From NCBI RefSeq assembly GCF_015352955.1, contig NZ_JACYOX010000029.1, positions 1 through 64,000 of the forward strand: a stretch of 64,000 nucleotides of DNA, read 5' to 3'. This document shows positions 53,762 to 63,967 of this stretch, piece after piece; positions within the stretch are counted from its first letter, which is position 1; each line of letters begins with the position of its first letter. This DNA is from Noviherbaspirillum soli (GTDB lineage Bacteria > Pseudomonadota > Gammaproteobacteria > Burkholderiales > Burkholderiaceae_D). A program made the translations under genes and the position numbers. The notes below the pieces were generated by a model. It had not been told where the DNA came from. It made no database searches and saw only the letters and a program-made list of their open reading frames with translations.

Positions 53762-54076
53762 ATGGCAGAAAACTGGATTGATGTAAGCGCAGAAGATGAG
53801 GTGCCGCAGGAGGATGTGATCGGCGTGGAAGCACACGGCCGCGACATCGCGCTCTACGGCGTGGAAGGCCAGGTGTATGCGAGCGACGGCATCTGCACCC
53901 ATGGCCATGCCCGGCTGTGCGACGGCTTCCTGGATGGCTTCGAGATCGAATGCCCGCTGCACCAGGGCACCTTCGACATCCGCAACGGCCGCGCCATGTG
54001 CGCGCCGGTGACGGAGGACATCAGGGTCTACCCGGTGAAGATCGAAGGCGGCCGGGTGTTCGTCGACCTCGGCTGA
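53762..54076 (+). CDS. nagAb: Rieske-type ferredoxin (NagAb-like)
   Basis: 104 residues. Rieske motif CTHGHARL (Cys-x-His) and CPLHQGTFD (Cys-x2-His), usual for bacterial dioxygenase ferredoxins of about 105 residues. It carries electrons from the NagAa-like reductase to the oxygenase. Seven bases after the beta-subunit gene; last gene of the operon. Confidence 0.92.
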   Translation: MAENWIDVSAEDEVPQEDVIGVEAHGRDIALYGVEGQVYASDGICTHGHARLCDGFLDGFEIECPLHQGTFDIRNGRAMCAPVTEDIRVYPVKIEGGRVFVDLG

Positions 54077-54094
54077 GCCGCAGGCGGGGCCGGT

Positions 54095-55246
54095 TCAGCG
54101 GCTCATTCCCCGCGCCGCCACCGGCCAGATGCATTCCACCTTGCCATTGCGTATGCCGACCAGTTCATCGTACAGATTCAGCGTCGGATCGCAGTGGCCC
54201 GGCACCAGCAGCAGCTGGTCGCCCAGTCCGGGCCGGGAGGCGGCATTGTCGCATTCCACGATGCCGTGCTCGTCATTGGCGGCGACATAGCGCAGTCCGC
54301 CGCCTTCGCCCTGCCAGACCAGCGGCAGGCCCGAATCCACCGCCATTGATTTCAGCCCCGCGTCCAGCACCACCCGCGTCGCTGGCGCCACGCTCATCAC
54401 GGTGGAAGCGATGAACAGGCTGTGGCCGAAGCCGGTGGCCGGGTCCCATTCATTGCGGCCGTAGTCGCCATCCATGAACACATAGGAGCCGGGCTGGATC
54501 TCGGTATAGACGCCGCTGGCAAGGTCGAATTCGACGCTGCCGGTGCCGCCGCCGGTCACTACGTCGCAGGCCGCGCCGGCCGCCTGCAGCCGCGCCACGA
54601 CTGCGCCAGTGCGTTCGGCCGCCTGGGCGGCCGCCTCGCGCCGCTCGGCCCGGCTGCGCCGGTGCTGCGCGCCGCCGTGGTAAGCCTGCAGGCCGCCAAA
54701 GCGCAGCACCGGGTACCTGGCGATCTGCTCGACCAGGCGCAGCGCGGCGTCGGCATCTGCCACGCCGCAGCGCCCCTGGCCGACATCGATCTCGACGAAC
54801 ACGGTCACCGAGGCCTCTGCCTGTGCGCAGGCCTGCGCCAGCGCCGTCACCTGCCGCGCATCGTCGACGCAGGCGCTGATGCGGGCATGGCGTGCCAGCG
54901 CAGCCAGCATGCGCGCCTTGGCCGGGCCGGCGAGCTCATTGCTGACATGGATGTCGGCAATGCCGGCGCGCACGAAGGGCAGGGCTTCGCTGACCTTCTG
55001 GCAGCAGATGCCGACCGCGCCCCGCGCCACCTGGGCCAGCGCGATGGCGGGGCACTTGTGGGCCTTGGCATGCGGCCGCAGGTGCAGGCCGGCGCGGTCG
55101 GCCAGTGTCTGCATGCGATCCAGGTTGCGCTCGAAGACATCGAGATCGAGGATCAGGGACGGGGTATCGACATCGGCCAACGCCTGGCCGGGTTGGGCGG
55201 CGGGCGGCAGGTCGAGGCCGGTGCCGGCATGGGTTTGCAAGGTCAT
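54095..55246 (-). CDS. Metal-activated PLP enzyme, D-threonine aldolase / D-serine dehydratase-like
   Basis: About 383 residues from the ATG at 55246; ATGs at 55279 and 55309 are possible but none has a clear ribosome-binding site. Alanine racemase-like N-terminal barrel with the PLP lysine region LRPHAKAHKCPAIA, GICCQKVSEA and VEIDVGQGRCGV. The C-terminal domain has the metal ligand motif PGHCDPTLNLYD. The family splits or dehydrates D-3-hydroxy amino acids; which one cannot be told. Convergent with the ferredoxin gene. Confidence 0.8.
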   Translation of the reverse strand: MTLQTHAGTGLDLPPAAQPGQALADVDTPSLILDLDVFERNLDRMQTLADRAGLHLRPHAKAHKCPAIALAQVARGAVGICCQKVSEALPFVRAGIADIHVSNELAGPAKARMLAALARHARISACVDDARQVTALAQACAQAEASVTVFVEIDVGQGRCGVADADAALRLVEQIARYPVLRFGGLQAYHGGAQHRRSRAERREAAAQAAERTGAVVARLQAAGAACDVVTGGGTGSVEFDLASGVYTEIQPGSYVFMDGDYGRNEWDPATGFGHSLFIASTVMSVAPATRVVLDAGLKSMAVDSGLPLVWQGEGGGLRYVAANDEHGIVECDNAASRPGLGDQLLLVPGHCDPTLNLYDELVGIRNGKVECIWPVAARGMSR

Positions 55247-55431
55247 GAAGGTGACTATGGGAACGGGTGGAGCGGCCATTCTAGTTGGCCGGCACAGGTT
55301 TGTCGCCATGCCTTGGCACGCAGTCCGCCCGGGTGGCGATGAATGAACTCATCCATATGTCAGCGGTAATACAGACATGCATCATGCCGGAGACTACGAT
55401 CGGTGTTTAATAACCGGAATGGTGACGCCCG

Positions 55432-55689
55432 ATGACGCATGCCGACGACGACGCCTACCTGTTGCTGATCGATCGCCATATCGAGGAACTGAAACAGCGG
55501 CTCGTTGCCTTGAGCGAGCTGATCGCCGAGATGGCGGCGTCGGATGAAGACACCGCCAGCCAGTCCGAGCTGTCGTGCACGCTGGTGCGGGCAATCGAGT
55601 CGATGGAAGCCATCAAGGCCAAGGAGGTCGATGCGCTGCTCCACGACCGCCAACAGGATCAAGCAGGCCTGCCGAGACAGGTTTCCTAG
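55432..55689 (+). CDS. Small helical hypothetical protein, 85 aa
   Basis: Starts MTHADDDAYLLLIDRHIEEL after GGTGACGCCCG. Strongly acidic, and predicted to be almost all helix with heptad-like hydrophobic spacing through residues 8-70, so possibly a coiled coil. No signal peptide or membrane segment, and no family recognised. Position between a D-amino-acid enzyme and a repeat region gives no hint of function. Confidence 0.5.
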   Translation: MTHADDDAYLLLIDRHIEELKQRLVALSELIAEMAASDEDTASQSELSCTLVRAIESMEAIKAKEVDALLHDRQQDQAGLPRQVS

Positions 55690-56053
55690 AGCCCCAAAAC
55701 GCGGTTGCGCCGGGCGCCGGACCGTTTGCGACGTAGAAAATGGCGCGTCGTGATGACGATAGTGAAATCGTCCTGCAGCCATCGACGTCGACTGCAACTG
55801 CTGCTTCGCAGTGACGCTTCACCGCTGGTGACCCAACGCCGCCGCGCTTCCGTCATGACCAGGCCGGGCATTCGCCACGGCGGGCGACCTCCTTCTTTGC
55901 TTCGCCAAAAAAGGAGAACGGCAACTCCATGGCTGCAAACCGGGATGGTGTTCTCGACCAATTTCGTCGATGAACCAAGGCTGCAATGTCCCTGCGCGGT
56001 ATTGCGACCGATGACAGATGCCGCAGCTTGCCCGCAACGGAACAAGCGAGCCC
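55690..56053. other. Gene-free region with a degenerate copy of the 200-bp repeat
   Basis: No credible coding sequence. From about 55931 to 56010 the sequence is a decayed relative of the tandem repeat that follows: it shares GCAAACCGGGATGG, a CTCGACCAA-like block and the hairpin-forming TGCAATGTCCCTGCGCGGTA. Its offset to the first full copy is about 165 bp, not 200. Confidence 0.55.
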
Positions 56054-56453
56054 AGCCCCTGGCAGGGTGCAATACCCGGAGGGCATTGCACCACGGGCCG
56101 CAAACCGGGATGGCATGGTCGGCCGACTTGCTCGATCGACCAACGGCGCAATGCCCCTGCGGGGTATTGCGCCCTACGAACGCGGCACCTACGAACGCGG
56201 CGGCTTGTTCGCTCCAGGCATTGCCGTCACGGCGCGCTTAAAGGAAGTCGGATAGCCCCTGGTAGGGTGCAATACCCGCAGGGCATTGCACCACGGGCCG
56301 CAAACCGGGATGGCATGGTCGGCCGACTTGCTCGATCGACCAACGGCGCAATGCCCCTGCGGGGTATTGCGCCCTACGAACGCGGCACCTACGAACGCGG
56401 CACCTTGTTCGCTCCAGGCATTGCCGTCACGGCGCGCTGGAAGGCAGTCAGAT
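56054..56453. repeat. Two tandem copies of a 200-bp non-coding repeat
   Basis: Copies at 56054-56253 and 56254-56453 differ at only about ten positions, mostly near the ends. Each has two hairpins: GGTGCAATACCC with GGGCATTGCACC, and GGCGCAATGCCC with GGGTATTGCGCC, themselves related. The motif resembles the GGGTGCAATACCCGC-type intergenic repeats found in many betaproteobacterial genomes. The 200-bp period is not a multiple of three, so open frames through it are not a coding repeat. Confidence 0.85.
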
Positions 56454-56501
56454 AGCAACAGCGCCACAACCCCCATCCGCCTTGCCAATCCGGTCGGCCT
56501 T

Positions 56502-57362
56502 CTACAGATTCACCATGCCGCGGCCGATCTCGATCACCCGGCCGCCGACCCGGATCGCGCCGTCGGCCGCCACCTCCAGGTGCAGCCGGTTCGGGCGGCC
56601 GACGGCGTCGCCCTGGCTGATCTGAAAGCGTGCCGGCAGCGCATGGCCGGTGGCGCGCAGCCAGCCGCCGAGGTTGGCGCAGGCCGAGCCGGTGCCGGGA
56701 TCTTCGGCCACGCCGCCGCCCTGCTTGGTGAAGAAGTAGCGCGCTTCCACCAGCCCGGGCTGCGCCGGGTCGAAGGCGAACACATAGGCGGTCTTGCGGC
56801 CCAGGCTGCTGACCGGCCAGTCGGCGATGCGCGTACTGTCGGGACAGGCGCGGCGCACCGCTTCCGGGCTGCGCAGCGGCACCAGCAGCTGGTCGGCGCC
56901 GGTGTCGACCCACAGCGGCGAAGACAGCAGGTCTTCTTCCTGCAGGCCCAGCAGCGCCGCCACGTCGGCGTCGGGCAGGCCGGCGGCGGCCGTGCGCACC
57001 GCGCCGCGATGCGGCGCGGTGAAGGTCCAGACGTCGCCCTGTGCCGTCACCGGCACGATGCCGGCCTGGAATTCCAGCGTCAGCGCATCGCCAGCGGCCA
57101 TCAGTTCGCGCACCACATGGGCGGTGCCCAGCGTCGGATGGCCGGCAAAGCGCATCTCATAGCCGGTTGTGAATACCCTGACCCGGGCGCTGGCCTGCTG
57201 CGACGGCAGGATGAAGGTGGTTTCCGACAGGTTGAACTGCAGTGCCAGCGCCTGCATGGTGGCATCGTCCATGCCGTCGGCATGCTCGAACACGCACAGG
57301 GGATTGCCGCCGAAGGTGGTGTCGGCGAAGACGTTCAGGAGCCGGAAAGGGTAACTGGCCAT
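56502..57362 (-). CDS. PhzF-family isomerase/epimerase-like protein
   Basis: 286 residues, normal family length. Two diaminopimelate-epimerase-like halves. The catalytic Glu is E47 in NLSETTFIL; also visible are FGGNPLCVF, EMRFAGHPTLGTAHV, and in the second half GVAEDPGTGSACANLGGWL. In PhzF this fold isomerises a phenazine precursor, but most family members, including this lone gene, have no known substrate. No phenazine genes nearby. Confidence 0.9.
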   Translation of the reverse strand: MASYPFRLLNVFADTTFGGNPLCVFEHADGMDDATMQALALQFNLSETTFILPSQQASARVRVFTTGYEMRFAGHPTLGTAHVVRELMAAGDALTLEFQAGIVPVTAQGDVWTFTAPHRGAVRTAAAGLPDADVAALLGLQEEDLLSSPLWVDTGADQLLVPLRSPEAVRRACPDSTRIADWPVSSLGRKTAYVFAFDPAQPGLVEARYFFTKQGGGVAEDPGTGSACANLGGWLRATGHALPARFQISQGDAVGRPNRLHLEVAADGAIRVGGRVIEIGRGMVNL

Positions 57363-57390
57363 GATGCGAAGAGGGGGAATGGACGGGCGC

Positions 57391-59829
57391 TCATTCTATC
57401 CCGGCGCCCGCGTCCTGCCAGCGGCGCGTGGACAGCGGCTGGCCTTCGCGCAGGAAGGCGGCCAGTTCGCCGGCGGGCAGGGCCATGCCGACGTAATAAC
57501 CCTGGATGTCGTCGCAGCCGGCCTCTGCCAGGAAGCGCGCCTGGGCATCGGTCTCAACGCCTTCGGCGATCACGGACAGGCGCAGGCTGCGGCCCAGCGC
57601 GATGATGGCGCGCACGATGGCGCCGGCGCCGGCATGATTGTGCAGGTCGCGCACGAAGGACTGGTCGATCTTCAGGTCGCTCAGCGGGAAACGCTTCAGG
57701 TAGGCCAGGCTGGAATAACCGGTGCCGAAATCGTCGATGGCGATATGCACGCCCAGCCGGGTGATCTCGTCCATGATCGACACGCTGCCGTCGATATCGC
57801 GCATCAGCGTGCCTTCGGTGATTTCCAGCTTCAGGCTGCCCGGCTCCAGCTGGTTGGCGGCCAGCGCCGCCGATACCGTGTCGATCAGCCTGCCGTCCTC
57901 GAACTGCTGGGCCGCGACGTTGACCGACATCACCAGCGGCGGCAGGCCCTGATCGCGCCAGGCCCTGGCCTGGGCGCAGGCTTCCTTCAGCGCCCAGTCG
58001 CCGATGGCGGCGATCAGGCCGCTTGCCTCCGCCACCGGGATGAACTTGTTCGGCGGGATCATGCCGCGCTGCGGATGGCGCCAGCGGATCAGCGCCTCCA
58101 CGCCCGCCACCACGCCGCTGGACAGCGCCACCTGCGGCTGGTAGTGCAGCTCGAACTGGCGCGCCTCCAGCGCATGGCGCAGCGCGCGTTCCGTTTCATG
58201 CCTTTCCAGCGCGGCCGCATTAATCTCGGTCTGGTAGAACTCGATGCGGTTGCCGCCGCCGGCCTTGGCCTGCTGCATCGCGAACACTGCGCGACCGAGC
58301 AGGGCGTCGGCGTCGCGCCCGTCCCTGGGGAAAAAGGCAATGCCGATGCTGGCGCTGACGAAGAGCTCGGTGCCTTCCCGGTGGAAGGGCCGGGCCAGGC
58401 TTTCCCTGGCGCGCGCGGCCAGCAGCTCGGTTTGCGCCAGCCTGGACTCGCGCTGCTCCAGGACGATCACGAATTCATCCTTGCCCAGATGCGCCAGCAC
58501 CGCGCCGGGGCCGATGCAGGCCTGCAGCCGCTCGGCCACGCAGAGCAGCACGGCGTCGCCGGCGGCATAGCCCAGGGTGTCGTTGATGCTCTTGAAGCGG
58601 TCCAGGTCGAGCGCCAGCACCGCGATCTGCGGCGCTTCGCCATCGCCGCCGGCCATCATCTGGCCCAGCAGTGCCTTGACCAGTGCGCGGTTGGGCAGCC
58701 GGGTCAGGCTGTTGTGTGTGGCCTGGTGCTCCAGCTCGGCTTCGCGCTGCTGCAGATTGGCAATCAGGCCGGCCAGCGTGCGCGACAGCACCTGCGCCTC
58801 GTGGTAGCCGCGCTGCAGCGCAATGCCGGTGGTCGCCTCGCCGCGGTCCAGCCGCTCGGCCTCGCGGGTGATCGCATCGAGCGGACGCGAGATGCGGCTG
58901 GCCAGCAGCCAGCCCATCAGCGCAAACAGCCCGGCAATGATCGCGCCCGACAGCAGCACCTGCCGCTGCAGCGCGGCAACCGGCGCAAAGGCGGCATCGA
59001 TCTGCTGGCGCTCGATGATGATCCAGCCCAGCCCGGGATAGTCCTGGTACCCCTTGCTGCGGGCATAGCCGGTCAGCCAGGTCTTGCCGTCGGGCCAGGT
59101 CTCGGCCAGGTAGCCGGACTGGCCCTGCTGCGCGCGCCGTATGCTTTGCAGCGCCAGTTGACTGTCCTGCAGCGCGGCCGGGCCGAACAGCACGGTGCCA
59201 TCGGCCGCCAGGATCAGCGCCTCATACGACGCAGCCGACGCCATCGACCGGGTCAGGCCCATGATCCAGCGCCAGTCGATATGCGCGCCCAGCACGCCGG
59301 CAAAGCGCTCGCTCAGGGTCACCGGCATGGCCACATCGAGAAAGCGCAGCGGCTCGCCGCCATCGGCCTGCAGCTTCTTTTCCAGCAGCACCGCGCGGTG
59401 CAGGTCGCCGACGAAGGCGGCTTTCGAGGCTTCGCCGAACCAGGGCCGCCTGGTCACGTCCTGGCCTTCCAGCAGCGCGCCGGTGGCGGCCACCACCGTG
59501 CCCGTCTGGCTGGCATAGCCGATCCAGGCATAGCCTTCGCGGGCATGCAGCAGGTCGTCCAGATGGGCACGGATCGCCGTCGGACGGTCCAGCAGGTCGA
59601 GGTCGGACAGGCTGTCGGCATACAGCGCAATGTCCTGGTAGCGCTCATACATCGCCCGGTCCAGCGTGGCGGCCAGCTCCGCCGAAGTCTGCGCCAGACG
59701 CTCGCCTATGCCCTGCTTGAGGTCGGTGGTGGCGGCATTCTGGATAACGGCGACCAGGACGGCAGTCAGCGCGACAGCGAGCGTGGTGGCGAAGAAGGCA
59801 AGCAGGGTGCGCAGACTGTATTGGGCCAT
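57391..59829 (-). CDS. Membrane-bound EAL phosphodiesterase with degenerate GGDEF domain
   Basis: 812 residues from the ATG at 59829 (GGATCG upstream). First membrane helix at about 8-30, periplasmic Cache sensor (about 35-270, IGYASQTGTVVAATGALLEGQDVTRRPWF), second helix (about 290-312), HAMP (ASRISRPLDAITREAERLDRGE), then GGDEF and EAL. The GGDEF motif reads GKDEF (about residue 448-452), with a weak I-site, so cyclase activity is doubtful. EAL is intact (VEALIRWRHP near 578, ITEGTLMRD, DDFGTGYSSLAYLKRF, EGVETDAQ). Likely lowers cyclic di-GMP, with the degenerate domain as a GTP sensor. Confidence 0.9.
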   Translation of the reverse strand: MAQYSLRTLLAFFATTLAVALTAVLVAVIQNAATTDLKQGIGERLAQTSAELAATLDRAMYERYQDIALYADSLSDLDLLDRPTAIRAHLDDLLHAREGYAWIGYASQTGTVVAATGALLEGQDVTRRPWFGEASKAAFVGDLHRAVLLEKKLQADGGEPLRFLDVAMPVTLSERFAGVLGAHIDWRWIMGLTRSMASAASYEALILAADGTVLFGPAALQDSQLALQSIRRAQQGQSGYLAETWPDGKTWLTGYARSKGYQDYPGLGWIIIERQQIDAAFAPVAALQRQVLLSGAIIAGLFALMGWLLASRISRPLDAITREAERLDRGEATTGIALQRGYHEAQVLSRTLAGLIANLQQREAELEHQATHNSLTRLPNRALVKALLGQMMAGGDGEAPQIAVLALDLDRFKSINDTLGYAAGDAVLLCVAERLQACIGPGAVLAHLGKDEFVIVLEQRESRLAQTELLAARARESLARPFHREGTELFVSASIGIAFFPRDGRDADALLGRAVFAMQQAKAGGGNRIEFYQTEINAAALERHETERALRHALEARQFELHYQPQVALSSGVVAGVEALIRWRHPQRGMIPPNKFIPVAEASGLIAAIGDWALKEACAQARAWRDQGLPPLVMSVNVAAQQFEDGRLIDTVSAALAANQLEPGSLKLEITEGTLMRDIDGSVSIMDEITRLGVHIAIDDFGTGYSSLAYLKRFPLSDLKIDQSFVRDLHNHAGAGAIVRAIIALGRSLRLSVIAEGVETDAQARFLAEAGCDDIQGYYVGMALPAGELAAFLREGQPLSTRRWQDAGAGIE

Positions 59830-60032
59830 CGATCCGATCCGTTGCGTGACACATGAGCACGCAAGCACATAAACGCATGTGTTTCGAACATTACTAAAGT
59901 TCGGGACACATTGTTTCCGCTTGGACGGGATTTCCTTGCGTCGATTGCTTGCAATCAATGCAGTACACCATGCCTCCATCCCGGAAATTGACCGCCGGTA
60001 GATAAGCCGGGGCCGTGGCGGGATCGACGCCT

Positions 60033-60899
60033 TTATCCGACCACTCTCAGCGAGTAGTCGGTGGCCTGCACATCCTTGGTCAGCGCGCCGATCGAAATGC
60101 GGTCCACGCCGGTTTCCGCGATCGCGCGCAGGGTAGCCATGCTGACGCCGCCCGAGGCTTCCAGCAGCGCCCGGCCGGCATTGATGGCCACCGCCTCGCG
60201 CATCAGCGCGGTGCTGAAGTTGTCCAGCAGGATGGAGGTGGCGCCGGCATCGAGCGCCTCATTGAGTTCGTGCAGCGACTCGACCTCGATCTGCACCGGC
60301 GCGCCGCTGCCCAGCGCCTGCGCGGCACGCAGCGCGGCCGCCACGCCGCCGGCCGCGGCGATATGGTTTTCCTTGATCAGGATGCCGTCATACAGCGCCA
60401 GGCGCTGGTTGTCGCCGCCGCCCACCCGCACCGCATATTTCTGCGCCAGGCGCAGGCCGGGCAGGGTCTTGCGGGTGTCGAGGATGCGGGCCGCGGTGCC
60501 TTCCACCGCCTGCACATGGCGCCGGGTGGCGCTGGCCACGGCTGACAGCAGCTGCAGGAAGTTCAGCGCGCTGCGCTCTGCGGTCAGGATAGCGCGGGCC
60601 GGGCCGGCGATCATGCAGACCGTGCCGCTGGCCTGCATGAGATCGCCTTCGGCATGCTGCCAGCGGATGCGGATGCGCGGATCGACCCGCATCATCACGC
60701 CCTCGAACCACGGCGCGCCGCACAGCACCGCTTCCTCGCGCACGATGACGCGGGCCTCGACTTCGAGGCCGGCCGGCACCAGAAGGCCGGTCAGGTCGCC
60801 GCTGCCGATATCCTCGGCCAGCGCGGCGGCGATATTGGCTTCGAACGCCGCCTGCAGCGCGGCATCGAACGGCGCATGCGCATTAACCAGGCCGCTCAT
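60033..60899 (-). CDS. nadC: Nicotinate-nucleotide pyrophosphorylase (quinolinate phosphoribosyltransferase)
   Basis: 288 residues from the ATG at 60899, which overlaps the nadA stop by four bases. Converts quinolinate and PRPP to nicotinate mononucleotide and CO2. Family features: [125 protein letters not shown]. Third gene of nadB-nadA-nadC. Confidence 0.96.
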   Translation of the reverse strand: MSGLVNAHAPFDAALQAAFEANIAAALAEDIGSGDLTGLLVPAGLEVEARVIVREEAVLCGAPWFEGVMMRVDPRIRIRWQHAEGDLMQASGTVCMIAGPARAILTAERSALNFLQLLSAVASATRRHVQAVEGTAARILDTRKTLPGLRLAQKYAVRVGGGDNQRLALYDGILIKENHIAAAGGVAAALRAAQALGSGAPVQIEVESLHELNEALDAGATSILLDNFSTALMREAVAINAGRALLEASGGVSMATLRAIAETGVDRISIGALTKDVQATDYSLRVVG

Positions 60900-62032
60900 G
60901 CCGGCCCCACGCCGGCAAACAGCGCCTGTTCCCGCGCCAGGTCCGGCCCGGGCCGCACATTGGCTTTCTTCGCGGCGGCAAAGGCCAGCATGCGGTCGAT
61001 GCAGCGATAGGCCAGGCGGCCGGTCTCGGGATCGACAACGATCTCGTTGTCGCCTTCTTCCAGCACCCGCACCAGGTTGCGCAAGCCATTCATCGCCATC
61101 CACGGGCAATGGGCGCAGCTCTTGCAGGTGGCGCTGTTGCCGGCGGTGGGCGCCTCGATGAAGCGCTTGCCGGGCGCGGCCAGCCGCATCTTGTGCAACA
61201 GGCCATTGTCGGTGGCGACGATGAATTCCCCGGCATCCATGTCGCGCGCGGCGGCGATCATCTGGGAGGTGGAGCCGACCATGTCGGCCAGCGCCACCAC
61301 CGCCGCCGGCGACTCCGGATGCACCAGCACCTTCGCCGCCGGATGCGCGGCTTTCAGCAGCTCCAGCTCCACGCCCTTGAATTCATCATGCACCAGGCAG
61401 GAGCCCTGCCACATCAGCATGTCGGCGCCGGTCTCGCGCTGGATGTAGCCGCCCAGGTGGCGATCCGGCGCCCACAGGATCTTCTTTCCCTCGGCATGCA
61501 GGTGGGCCACGATGTCCAGCCCGATCGAGGAAGTCACCATCCAGTCGGCGCGCGCCTTCACCGCGGCGCTGGTGTTGGCATAAACCACCACGGTGCGGTC
61601 GGGATGGGCGTCGCAGAAGGCGGCGAAGTCGTCGGCCGGGCAGCCCAGGTCGAGCGAGCAGGTGGCGTCGAGGTCGGGCATCAGCACCGTCTTGTGCGGG
61701 CTCAGGATCTTCGAGGTTTCGCCCATGAAGCGCACGCCGGCCACCACCAGCGTCTGCGCCGCATGGTCGCGGCCGAAGCGCGCCATCTCCAGCGAATCGG
61801 AGACGCAGCCGCCGGTTTCCTCGGCCAGGTCCTGCAGGTCGGCGTCGACATAGTAGTGCGCCACCAGCACCGCGCCGCGCTCCCTGAGAAGCTGGCGCGC
61901 CCGCTCCTTGAGCGCGGCGCGCTCCTCCAGCGTCGGGCTGTCGGGCACGCGGGCCCAGGCCGAGGCGGTCGAGCAGGCGCCGCCCTGTGCCGGGGCGTCG
62001 AATTCAACGGGTTTGATCACGGAAGTGGGCAT
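60896..62032 (-). CDS. nadA: Quinolinate synthase
   Basis: 378 residues. [4Fe-4S] enzyme condensing iminoaspartate with dihydroxyacetone phosphate to quinolinate. Motifs: [121 protein letters not shown] and the C-terminal cysteine cluster [13 protein letters not shown]. Long N-terminus typical of betaproteobacteria. 37 bp after nadB. Confidence 0.96.
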   Translation of the reverse strand: MPTSVIKPVEFDAPAQGGACSTASAWARVPDSPTLEERAALKERARQLLRERGAVLVAHYYVDADLQDLAEETGGCVSDSLEMARFGRDHAAQTLVVAGVRFMGETSKILSPHKTVLMPDLDATCSLDLGCPADDFAAFCDAHPDRTVVVYANTSAAVKARADWMVTSSIGLDIVAHLHAEGKKILWAPDRHLGGYIQRETGADMLMWQGSCLVHDEFKGVELELLKAAHPAAKVLVHPESPAAVVALADMVGSTSQMIAAARDMDAGEFIVATDNGLLHKMRLAAPGKRFIEAPTAGNSATCKSCAHCPWMAMNGLRNLVRVLEEGDNEIVVDPETGRLAYRCIDRMLAFAAAKKANVRPGPDLAREQALFAGVGPA

Positions 62033-62069
62033 GGCGGATCCGAAAGGTCAGTCAGTAAAAGGGCAGGGC

Positions 62070-63659
62070 TCATGCCGCTGGCGAGAGCACGGTGGGCAAG
62101 GCCTTGGGCAGGGTGTCCGGATAGTCGAGGCTGTAATGCAGGCCGCGGCTTTCATGGCGCTGCAGCGCGCTGTCGACGATCAGCGCGGCCACATCCACCA
62201 GGTTGCGCAGCTCCAGCAGGTCGGGCGTGACGCGAAAGCTGGCGTAGTACTCGTCGATCTCGCTCTTCAGCAGCCGGATGCGCTCGCGCGCGCGGCGCAG
62301 CCGCTTGGTGGTGCGCACGATGCCGACGAAATTCCACATGCAGCGACGCAGCTCGTCCCAGTTCTGCGCGATCACCACTTCCTCGTCGGCATCGGTGACC
62401 CGGGTTTCGTCCCATTGCGGCACCGGCGCCGGCGCGGCGGGCGCCTGGGCGGCGATGTGCTGCGCCGCCGCCCGGCCCAGCACCACGCATTCCAGCAGCG
62501 AGTTGCTGGCCAGCCGGTTGGCGCCGTGCAGCCCGGTGCAGGCGGTCTCGCCGACCGCGTACAGGCCCGGCAGGTCGGTGCGTCCGGCGCCGTCGGTCAC
62601 CACGCCGCCGCAGGTGTAGTGCGCCGCCGGCACCACCGGGATCGGCTGCTTCGTGATGTCGATGCCGAACTCCAGGCAGCGCGCCAGGATGGTGGGGAAA
62701 TGCTCGTGCAGGAATTCGGCGCTCTGGTGGCTGATGTCCAGGTCCACATGGTCCAGGCCGCGCTTCTTCATTTCATAGTCGATCGCGCGGGCCACGATGT
62801 CGCGCGGCGCCAGCTCGGCCCGTTCGTCATGCGCCGGCATGAAGCGTTGCCCGGCGGCCGCGCCGGCGCCGGCCGGCAGCTTCAGCAGGCCGCCCTCGCC
62901 GCGCAGCGCCTCGCTGATCAGGAAGGACTTGGCATACGGGTGGTACAGGCAGGTCGGATGGAACTGGATGAACTCCATGTTGGCCACGCGGCAGCCGGCG
63001 CGCCAGGCCATCGCGATGCCGTCGCCGGTCGCGCTGTCGGGATTGGTGGTGTAGAGATAGACCTTGCCGGCGCCGCCGGTGGCCAGCACGGTGTGGCTGG
63101 CGGCAATCGCGATCACCTTGGCGCTGGCGGCATCGCGGGCATACAGGCCGGCGCAGCGCTGGCGGCCGCGCGCATCCGGCAGGCGGATCAGGTCCACCGC
63201 GATATGCTGCTCCAGCAGGGTGATGTTGGGATGGCTGCGCACCTTCTGCTCCAGCGTGGCCTGCACCGCATGGCCGGTGGCGTCGGCGGCATGGATGATG
63301 CGGCGCGCGCTGTGGCCGCCTTCCCGTGTCAGGTGAAAGCCCAGCTCGGCGCCGGCATCGCGGGTGAAGGGCACGCCCTGCTCGATCAGCCAGCCGATGG
63401 CCTCGCGGCCGTGTTCGACGATATCGCGGGTCATTGCCTCGTCGCACAGGCCGGCGCCGGCATCGAGCGTGTCGGCCAGGTGGCTGGCGGTGCTGTCGCC
63501 GGAATCGAGCACCGCGGCGATGCCGCCCTGCGCCCAGTTGCTGGCGCCATCGGGCAGGCCGCCCTTGCAGATGACGGCAACCTTGCGGCCCTGCGCCAGA
63601 CTGAGCGCGACGGAAAGGCCGGCCAGGCCGGCGCCTATGATGGCGACATCGAAGTTCAT
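62070..63659 (-). CDS. nadB: L-aspartate oxidase
   Basis: 529 residues from the ATG at 63659 (GAGG ten bases upstream); upstream ATGs at 63668 and 63743 are less likely. FAD flavoprotein oxidising L-aspartate to iminoaspartate. FAD motif [95 protein letters not shown] and [44 protein letters not shown]. First gene of the nad operon. Confidence 0.96.
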   Translation of the reverse strand: MNFDVAIIGAGLAGLSVALSLAQGRKVAVICKGGLPDGASNWAQGGIAAVLDSGDSTASHLADTLDAGAGLCDEAMTRDIVEHGREAIGWLIEQGVPFTRDAGAELGFHLTREGGHSARRIIHAADATGHAVQATLEQKVRSHPNITLLEQHIAVDLIRLPDARGRQRCAGLYARDAASAKVIAIAASHTVLATGGAGKVYLYTTNPDSATGDGIAMAWRAGCRVANMEFIQFHPTCLYHPYAKSFLISEALRGEGGLLKLPAGAGAAAGQRFMPAHDERAELAPRDIVARAIDYEMKKRGLDHVDLDISHQSAEFLHEHFPTILARCLEFGIDITKQPIPVVPAAHYTCGGVVTDGAGRTDLPGLYAVGETACTGLHGANRLASNSLLECVVLGRAAAQHIAAQAPAAPAPVPQWDETRVTDADEEVVIAQNWDELRRCMWNFVGIVRTTKRLRRARERIRLLKSEIDEYYASFRVTPDLLELRNLVDVAALIVDSALQRHESRGLHYSLDYPDTLPKALPTVLSPAA

Positions 63660-63967
63660 GATCAGCATGCCTCGCGGATAAGGTTGCCATGCCCTCGCGG
63701 GCAAAAAAGACGCACATTGTAACGGCCTTGTCATTCGTGACAAGCGCCGCGCGCCCTGCGCCCCATATCAGGCGCCCGGCCGGCTTATCAAGGGCGCGGC
63801 GGCGGGTGGCGTGGCCCTGAAGGAAGGATGCAATTGTTTCTATGCAAGCGTTCCTAATCGCTAACGGACATTTCGTAGTTTCATGCGGCAAGGCATTAAT
63901 GCTGCTCAATATGCCGGCCTGCGGCTGTCATCTGATATCACTATCCCCACTGATCGAGGAGAACATC
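63660..63967. other. Divergent region between nadB and the right-edge gene
   Basis: 308 bp with promoters expected for both sides. Close to the right-hand gene the sequence is AT-richer (63830-63950). I saw no clear NrtR-type or other named operator, and no ORF. Confidence 0.4.

Noticed and set aside
56054-56453. CRISPR array
   Set aside because: Only two long units with no unique spacers and no cas genes; it is a tandem duplication.
55819-57605. Open frames running through the 200-bp repeats
   Set aside because: The 200-bp period changes frame between copies, the translation has no domain, and frames are open on both strands because of composition.
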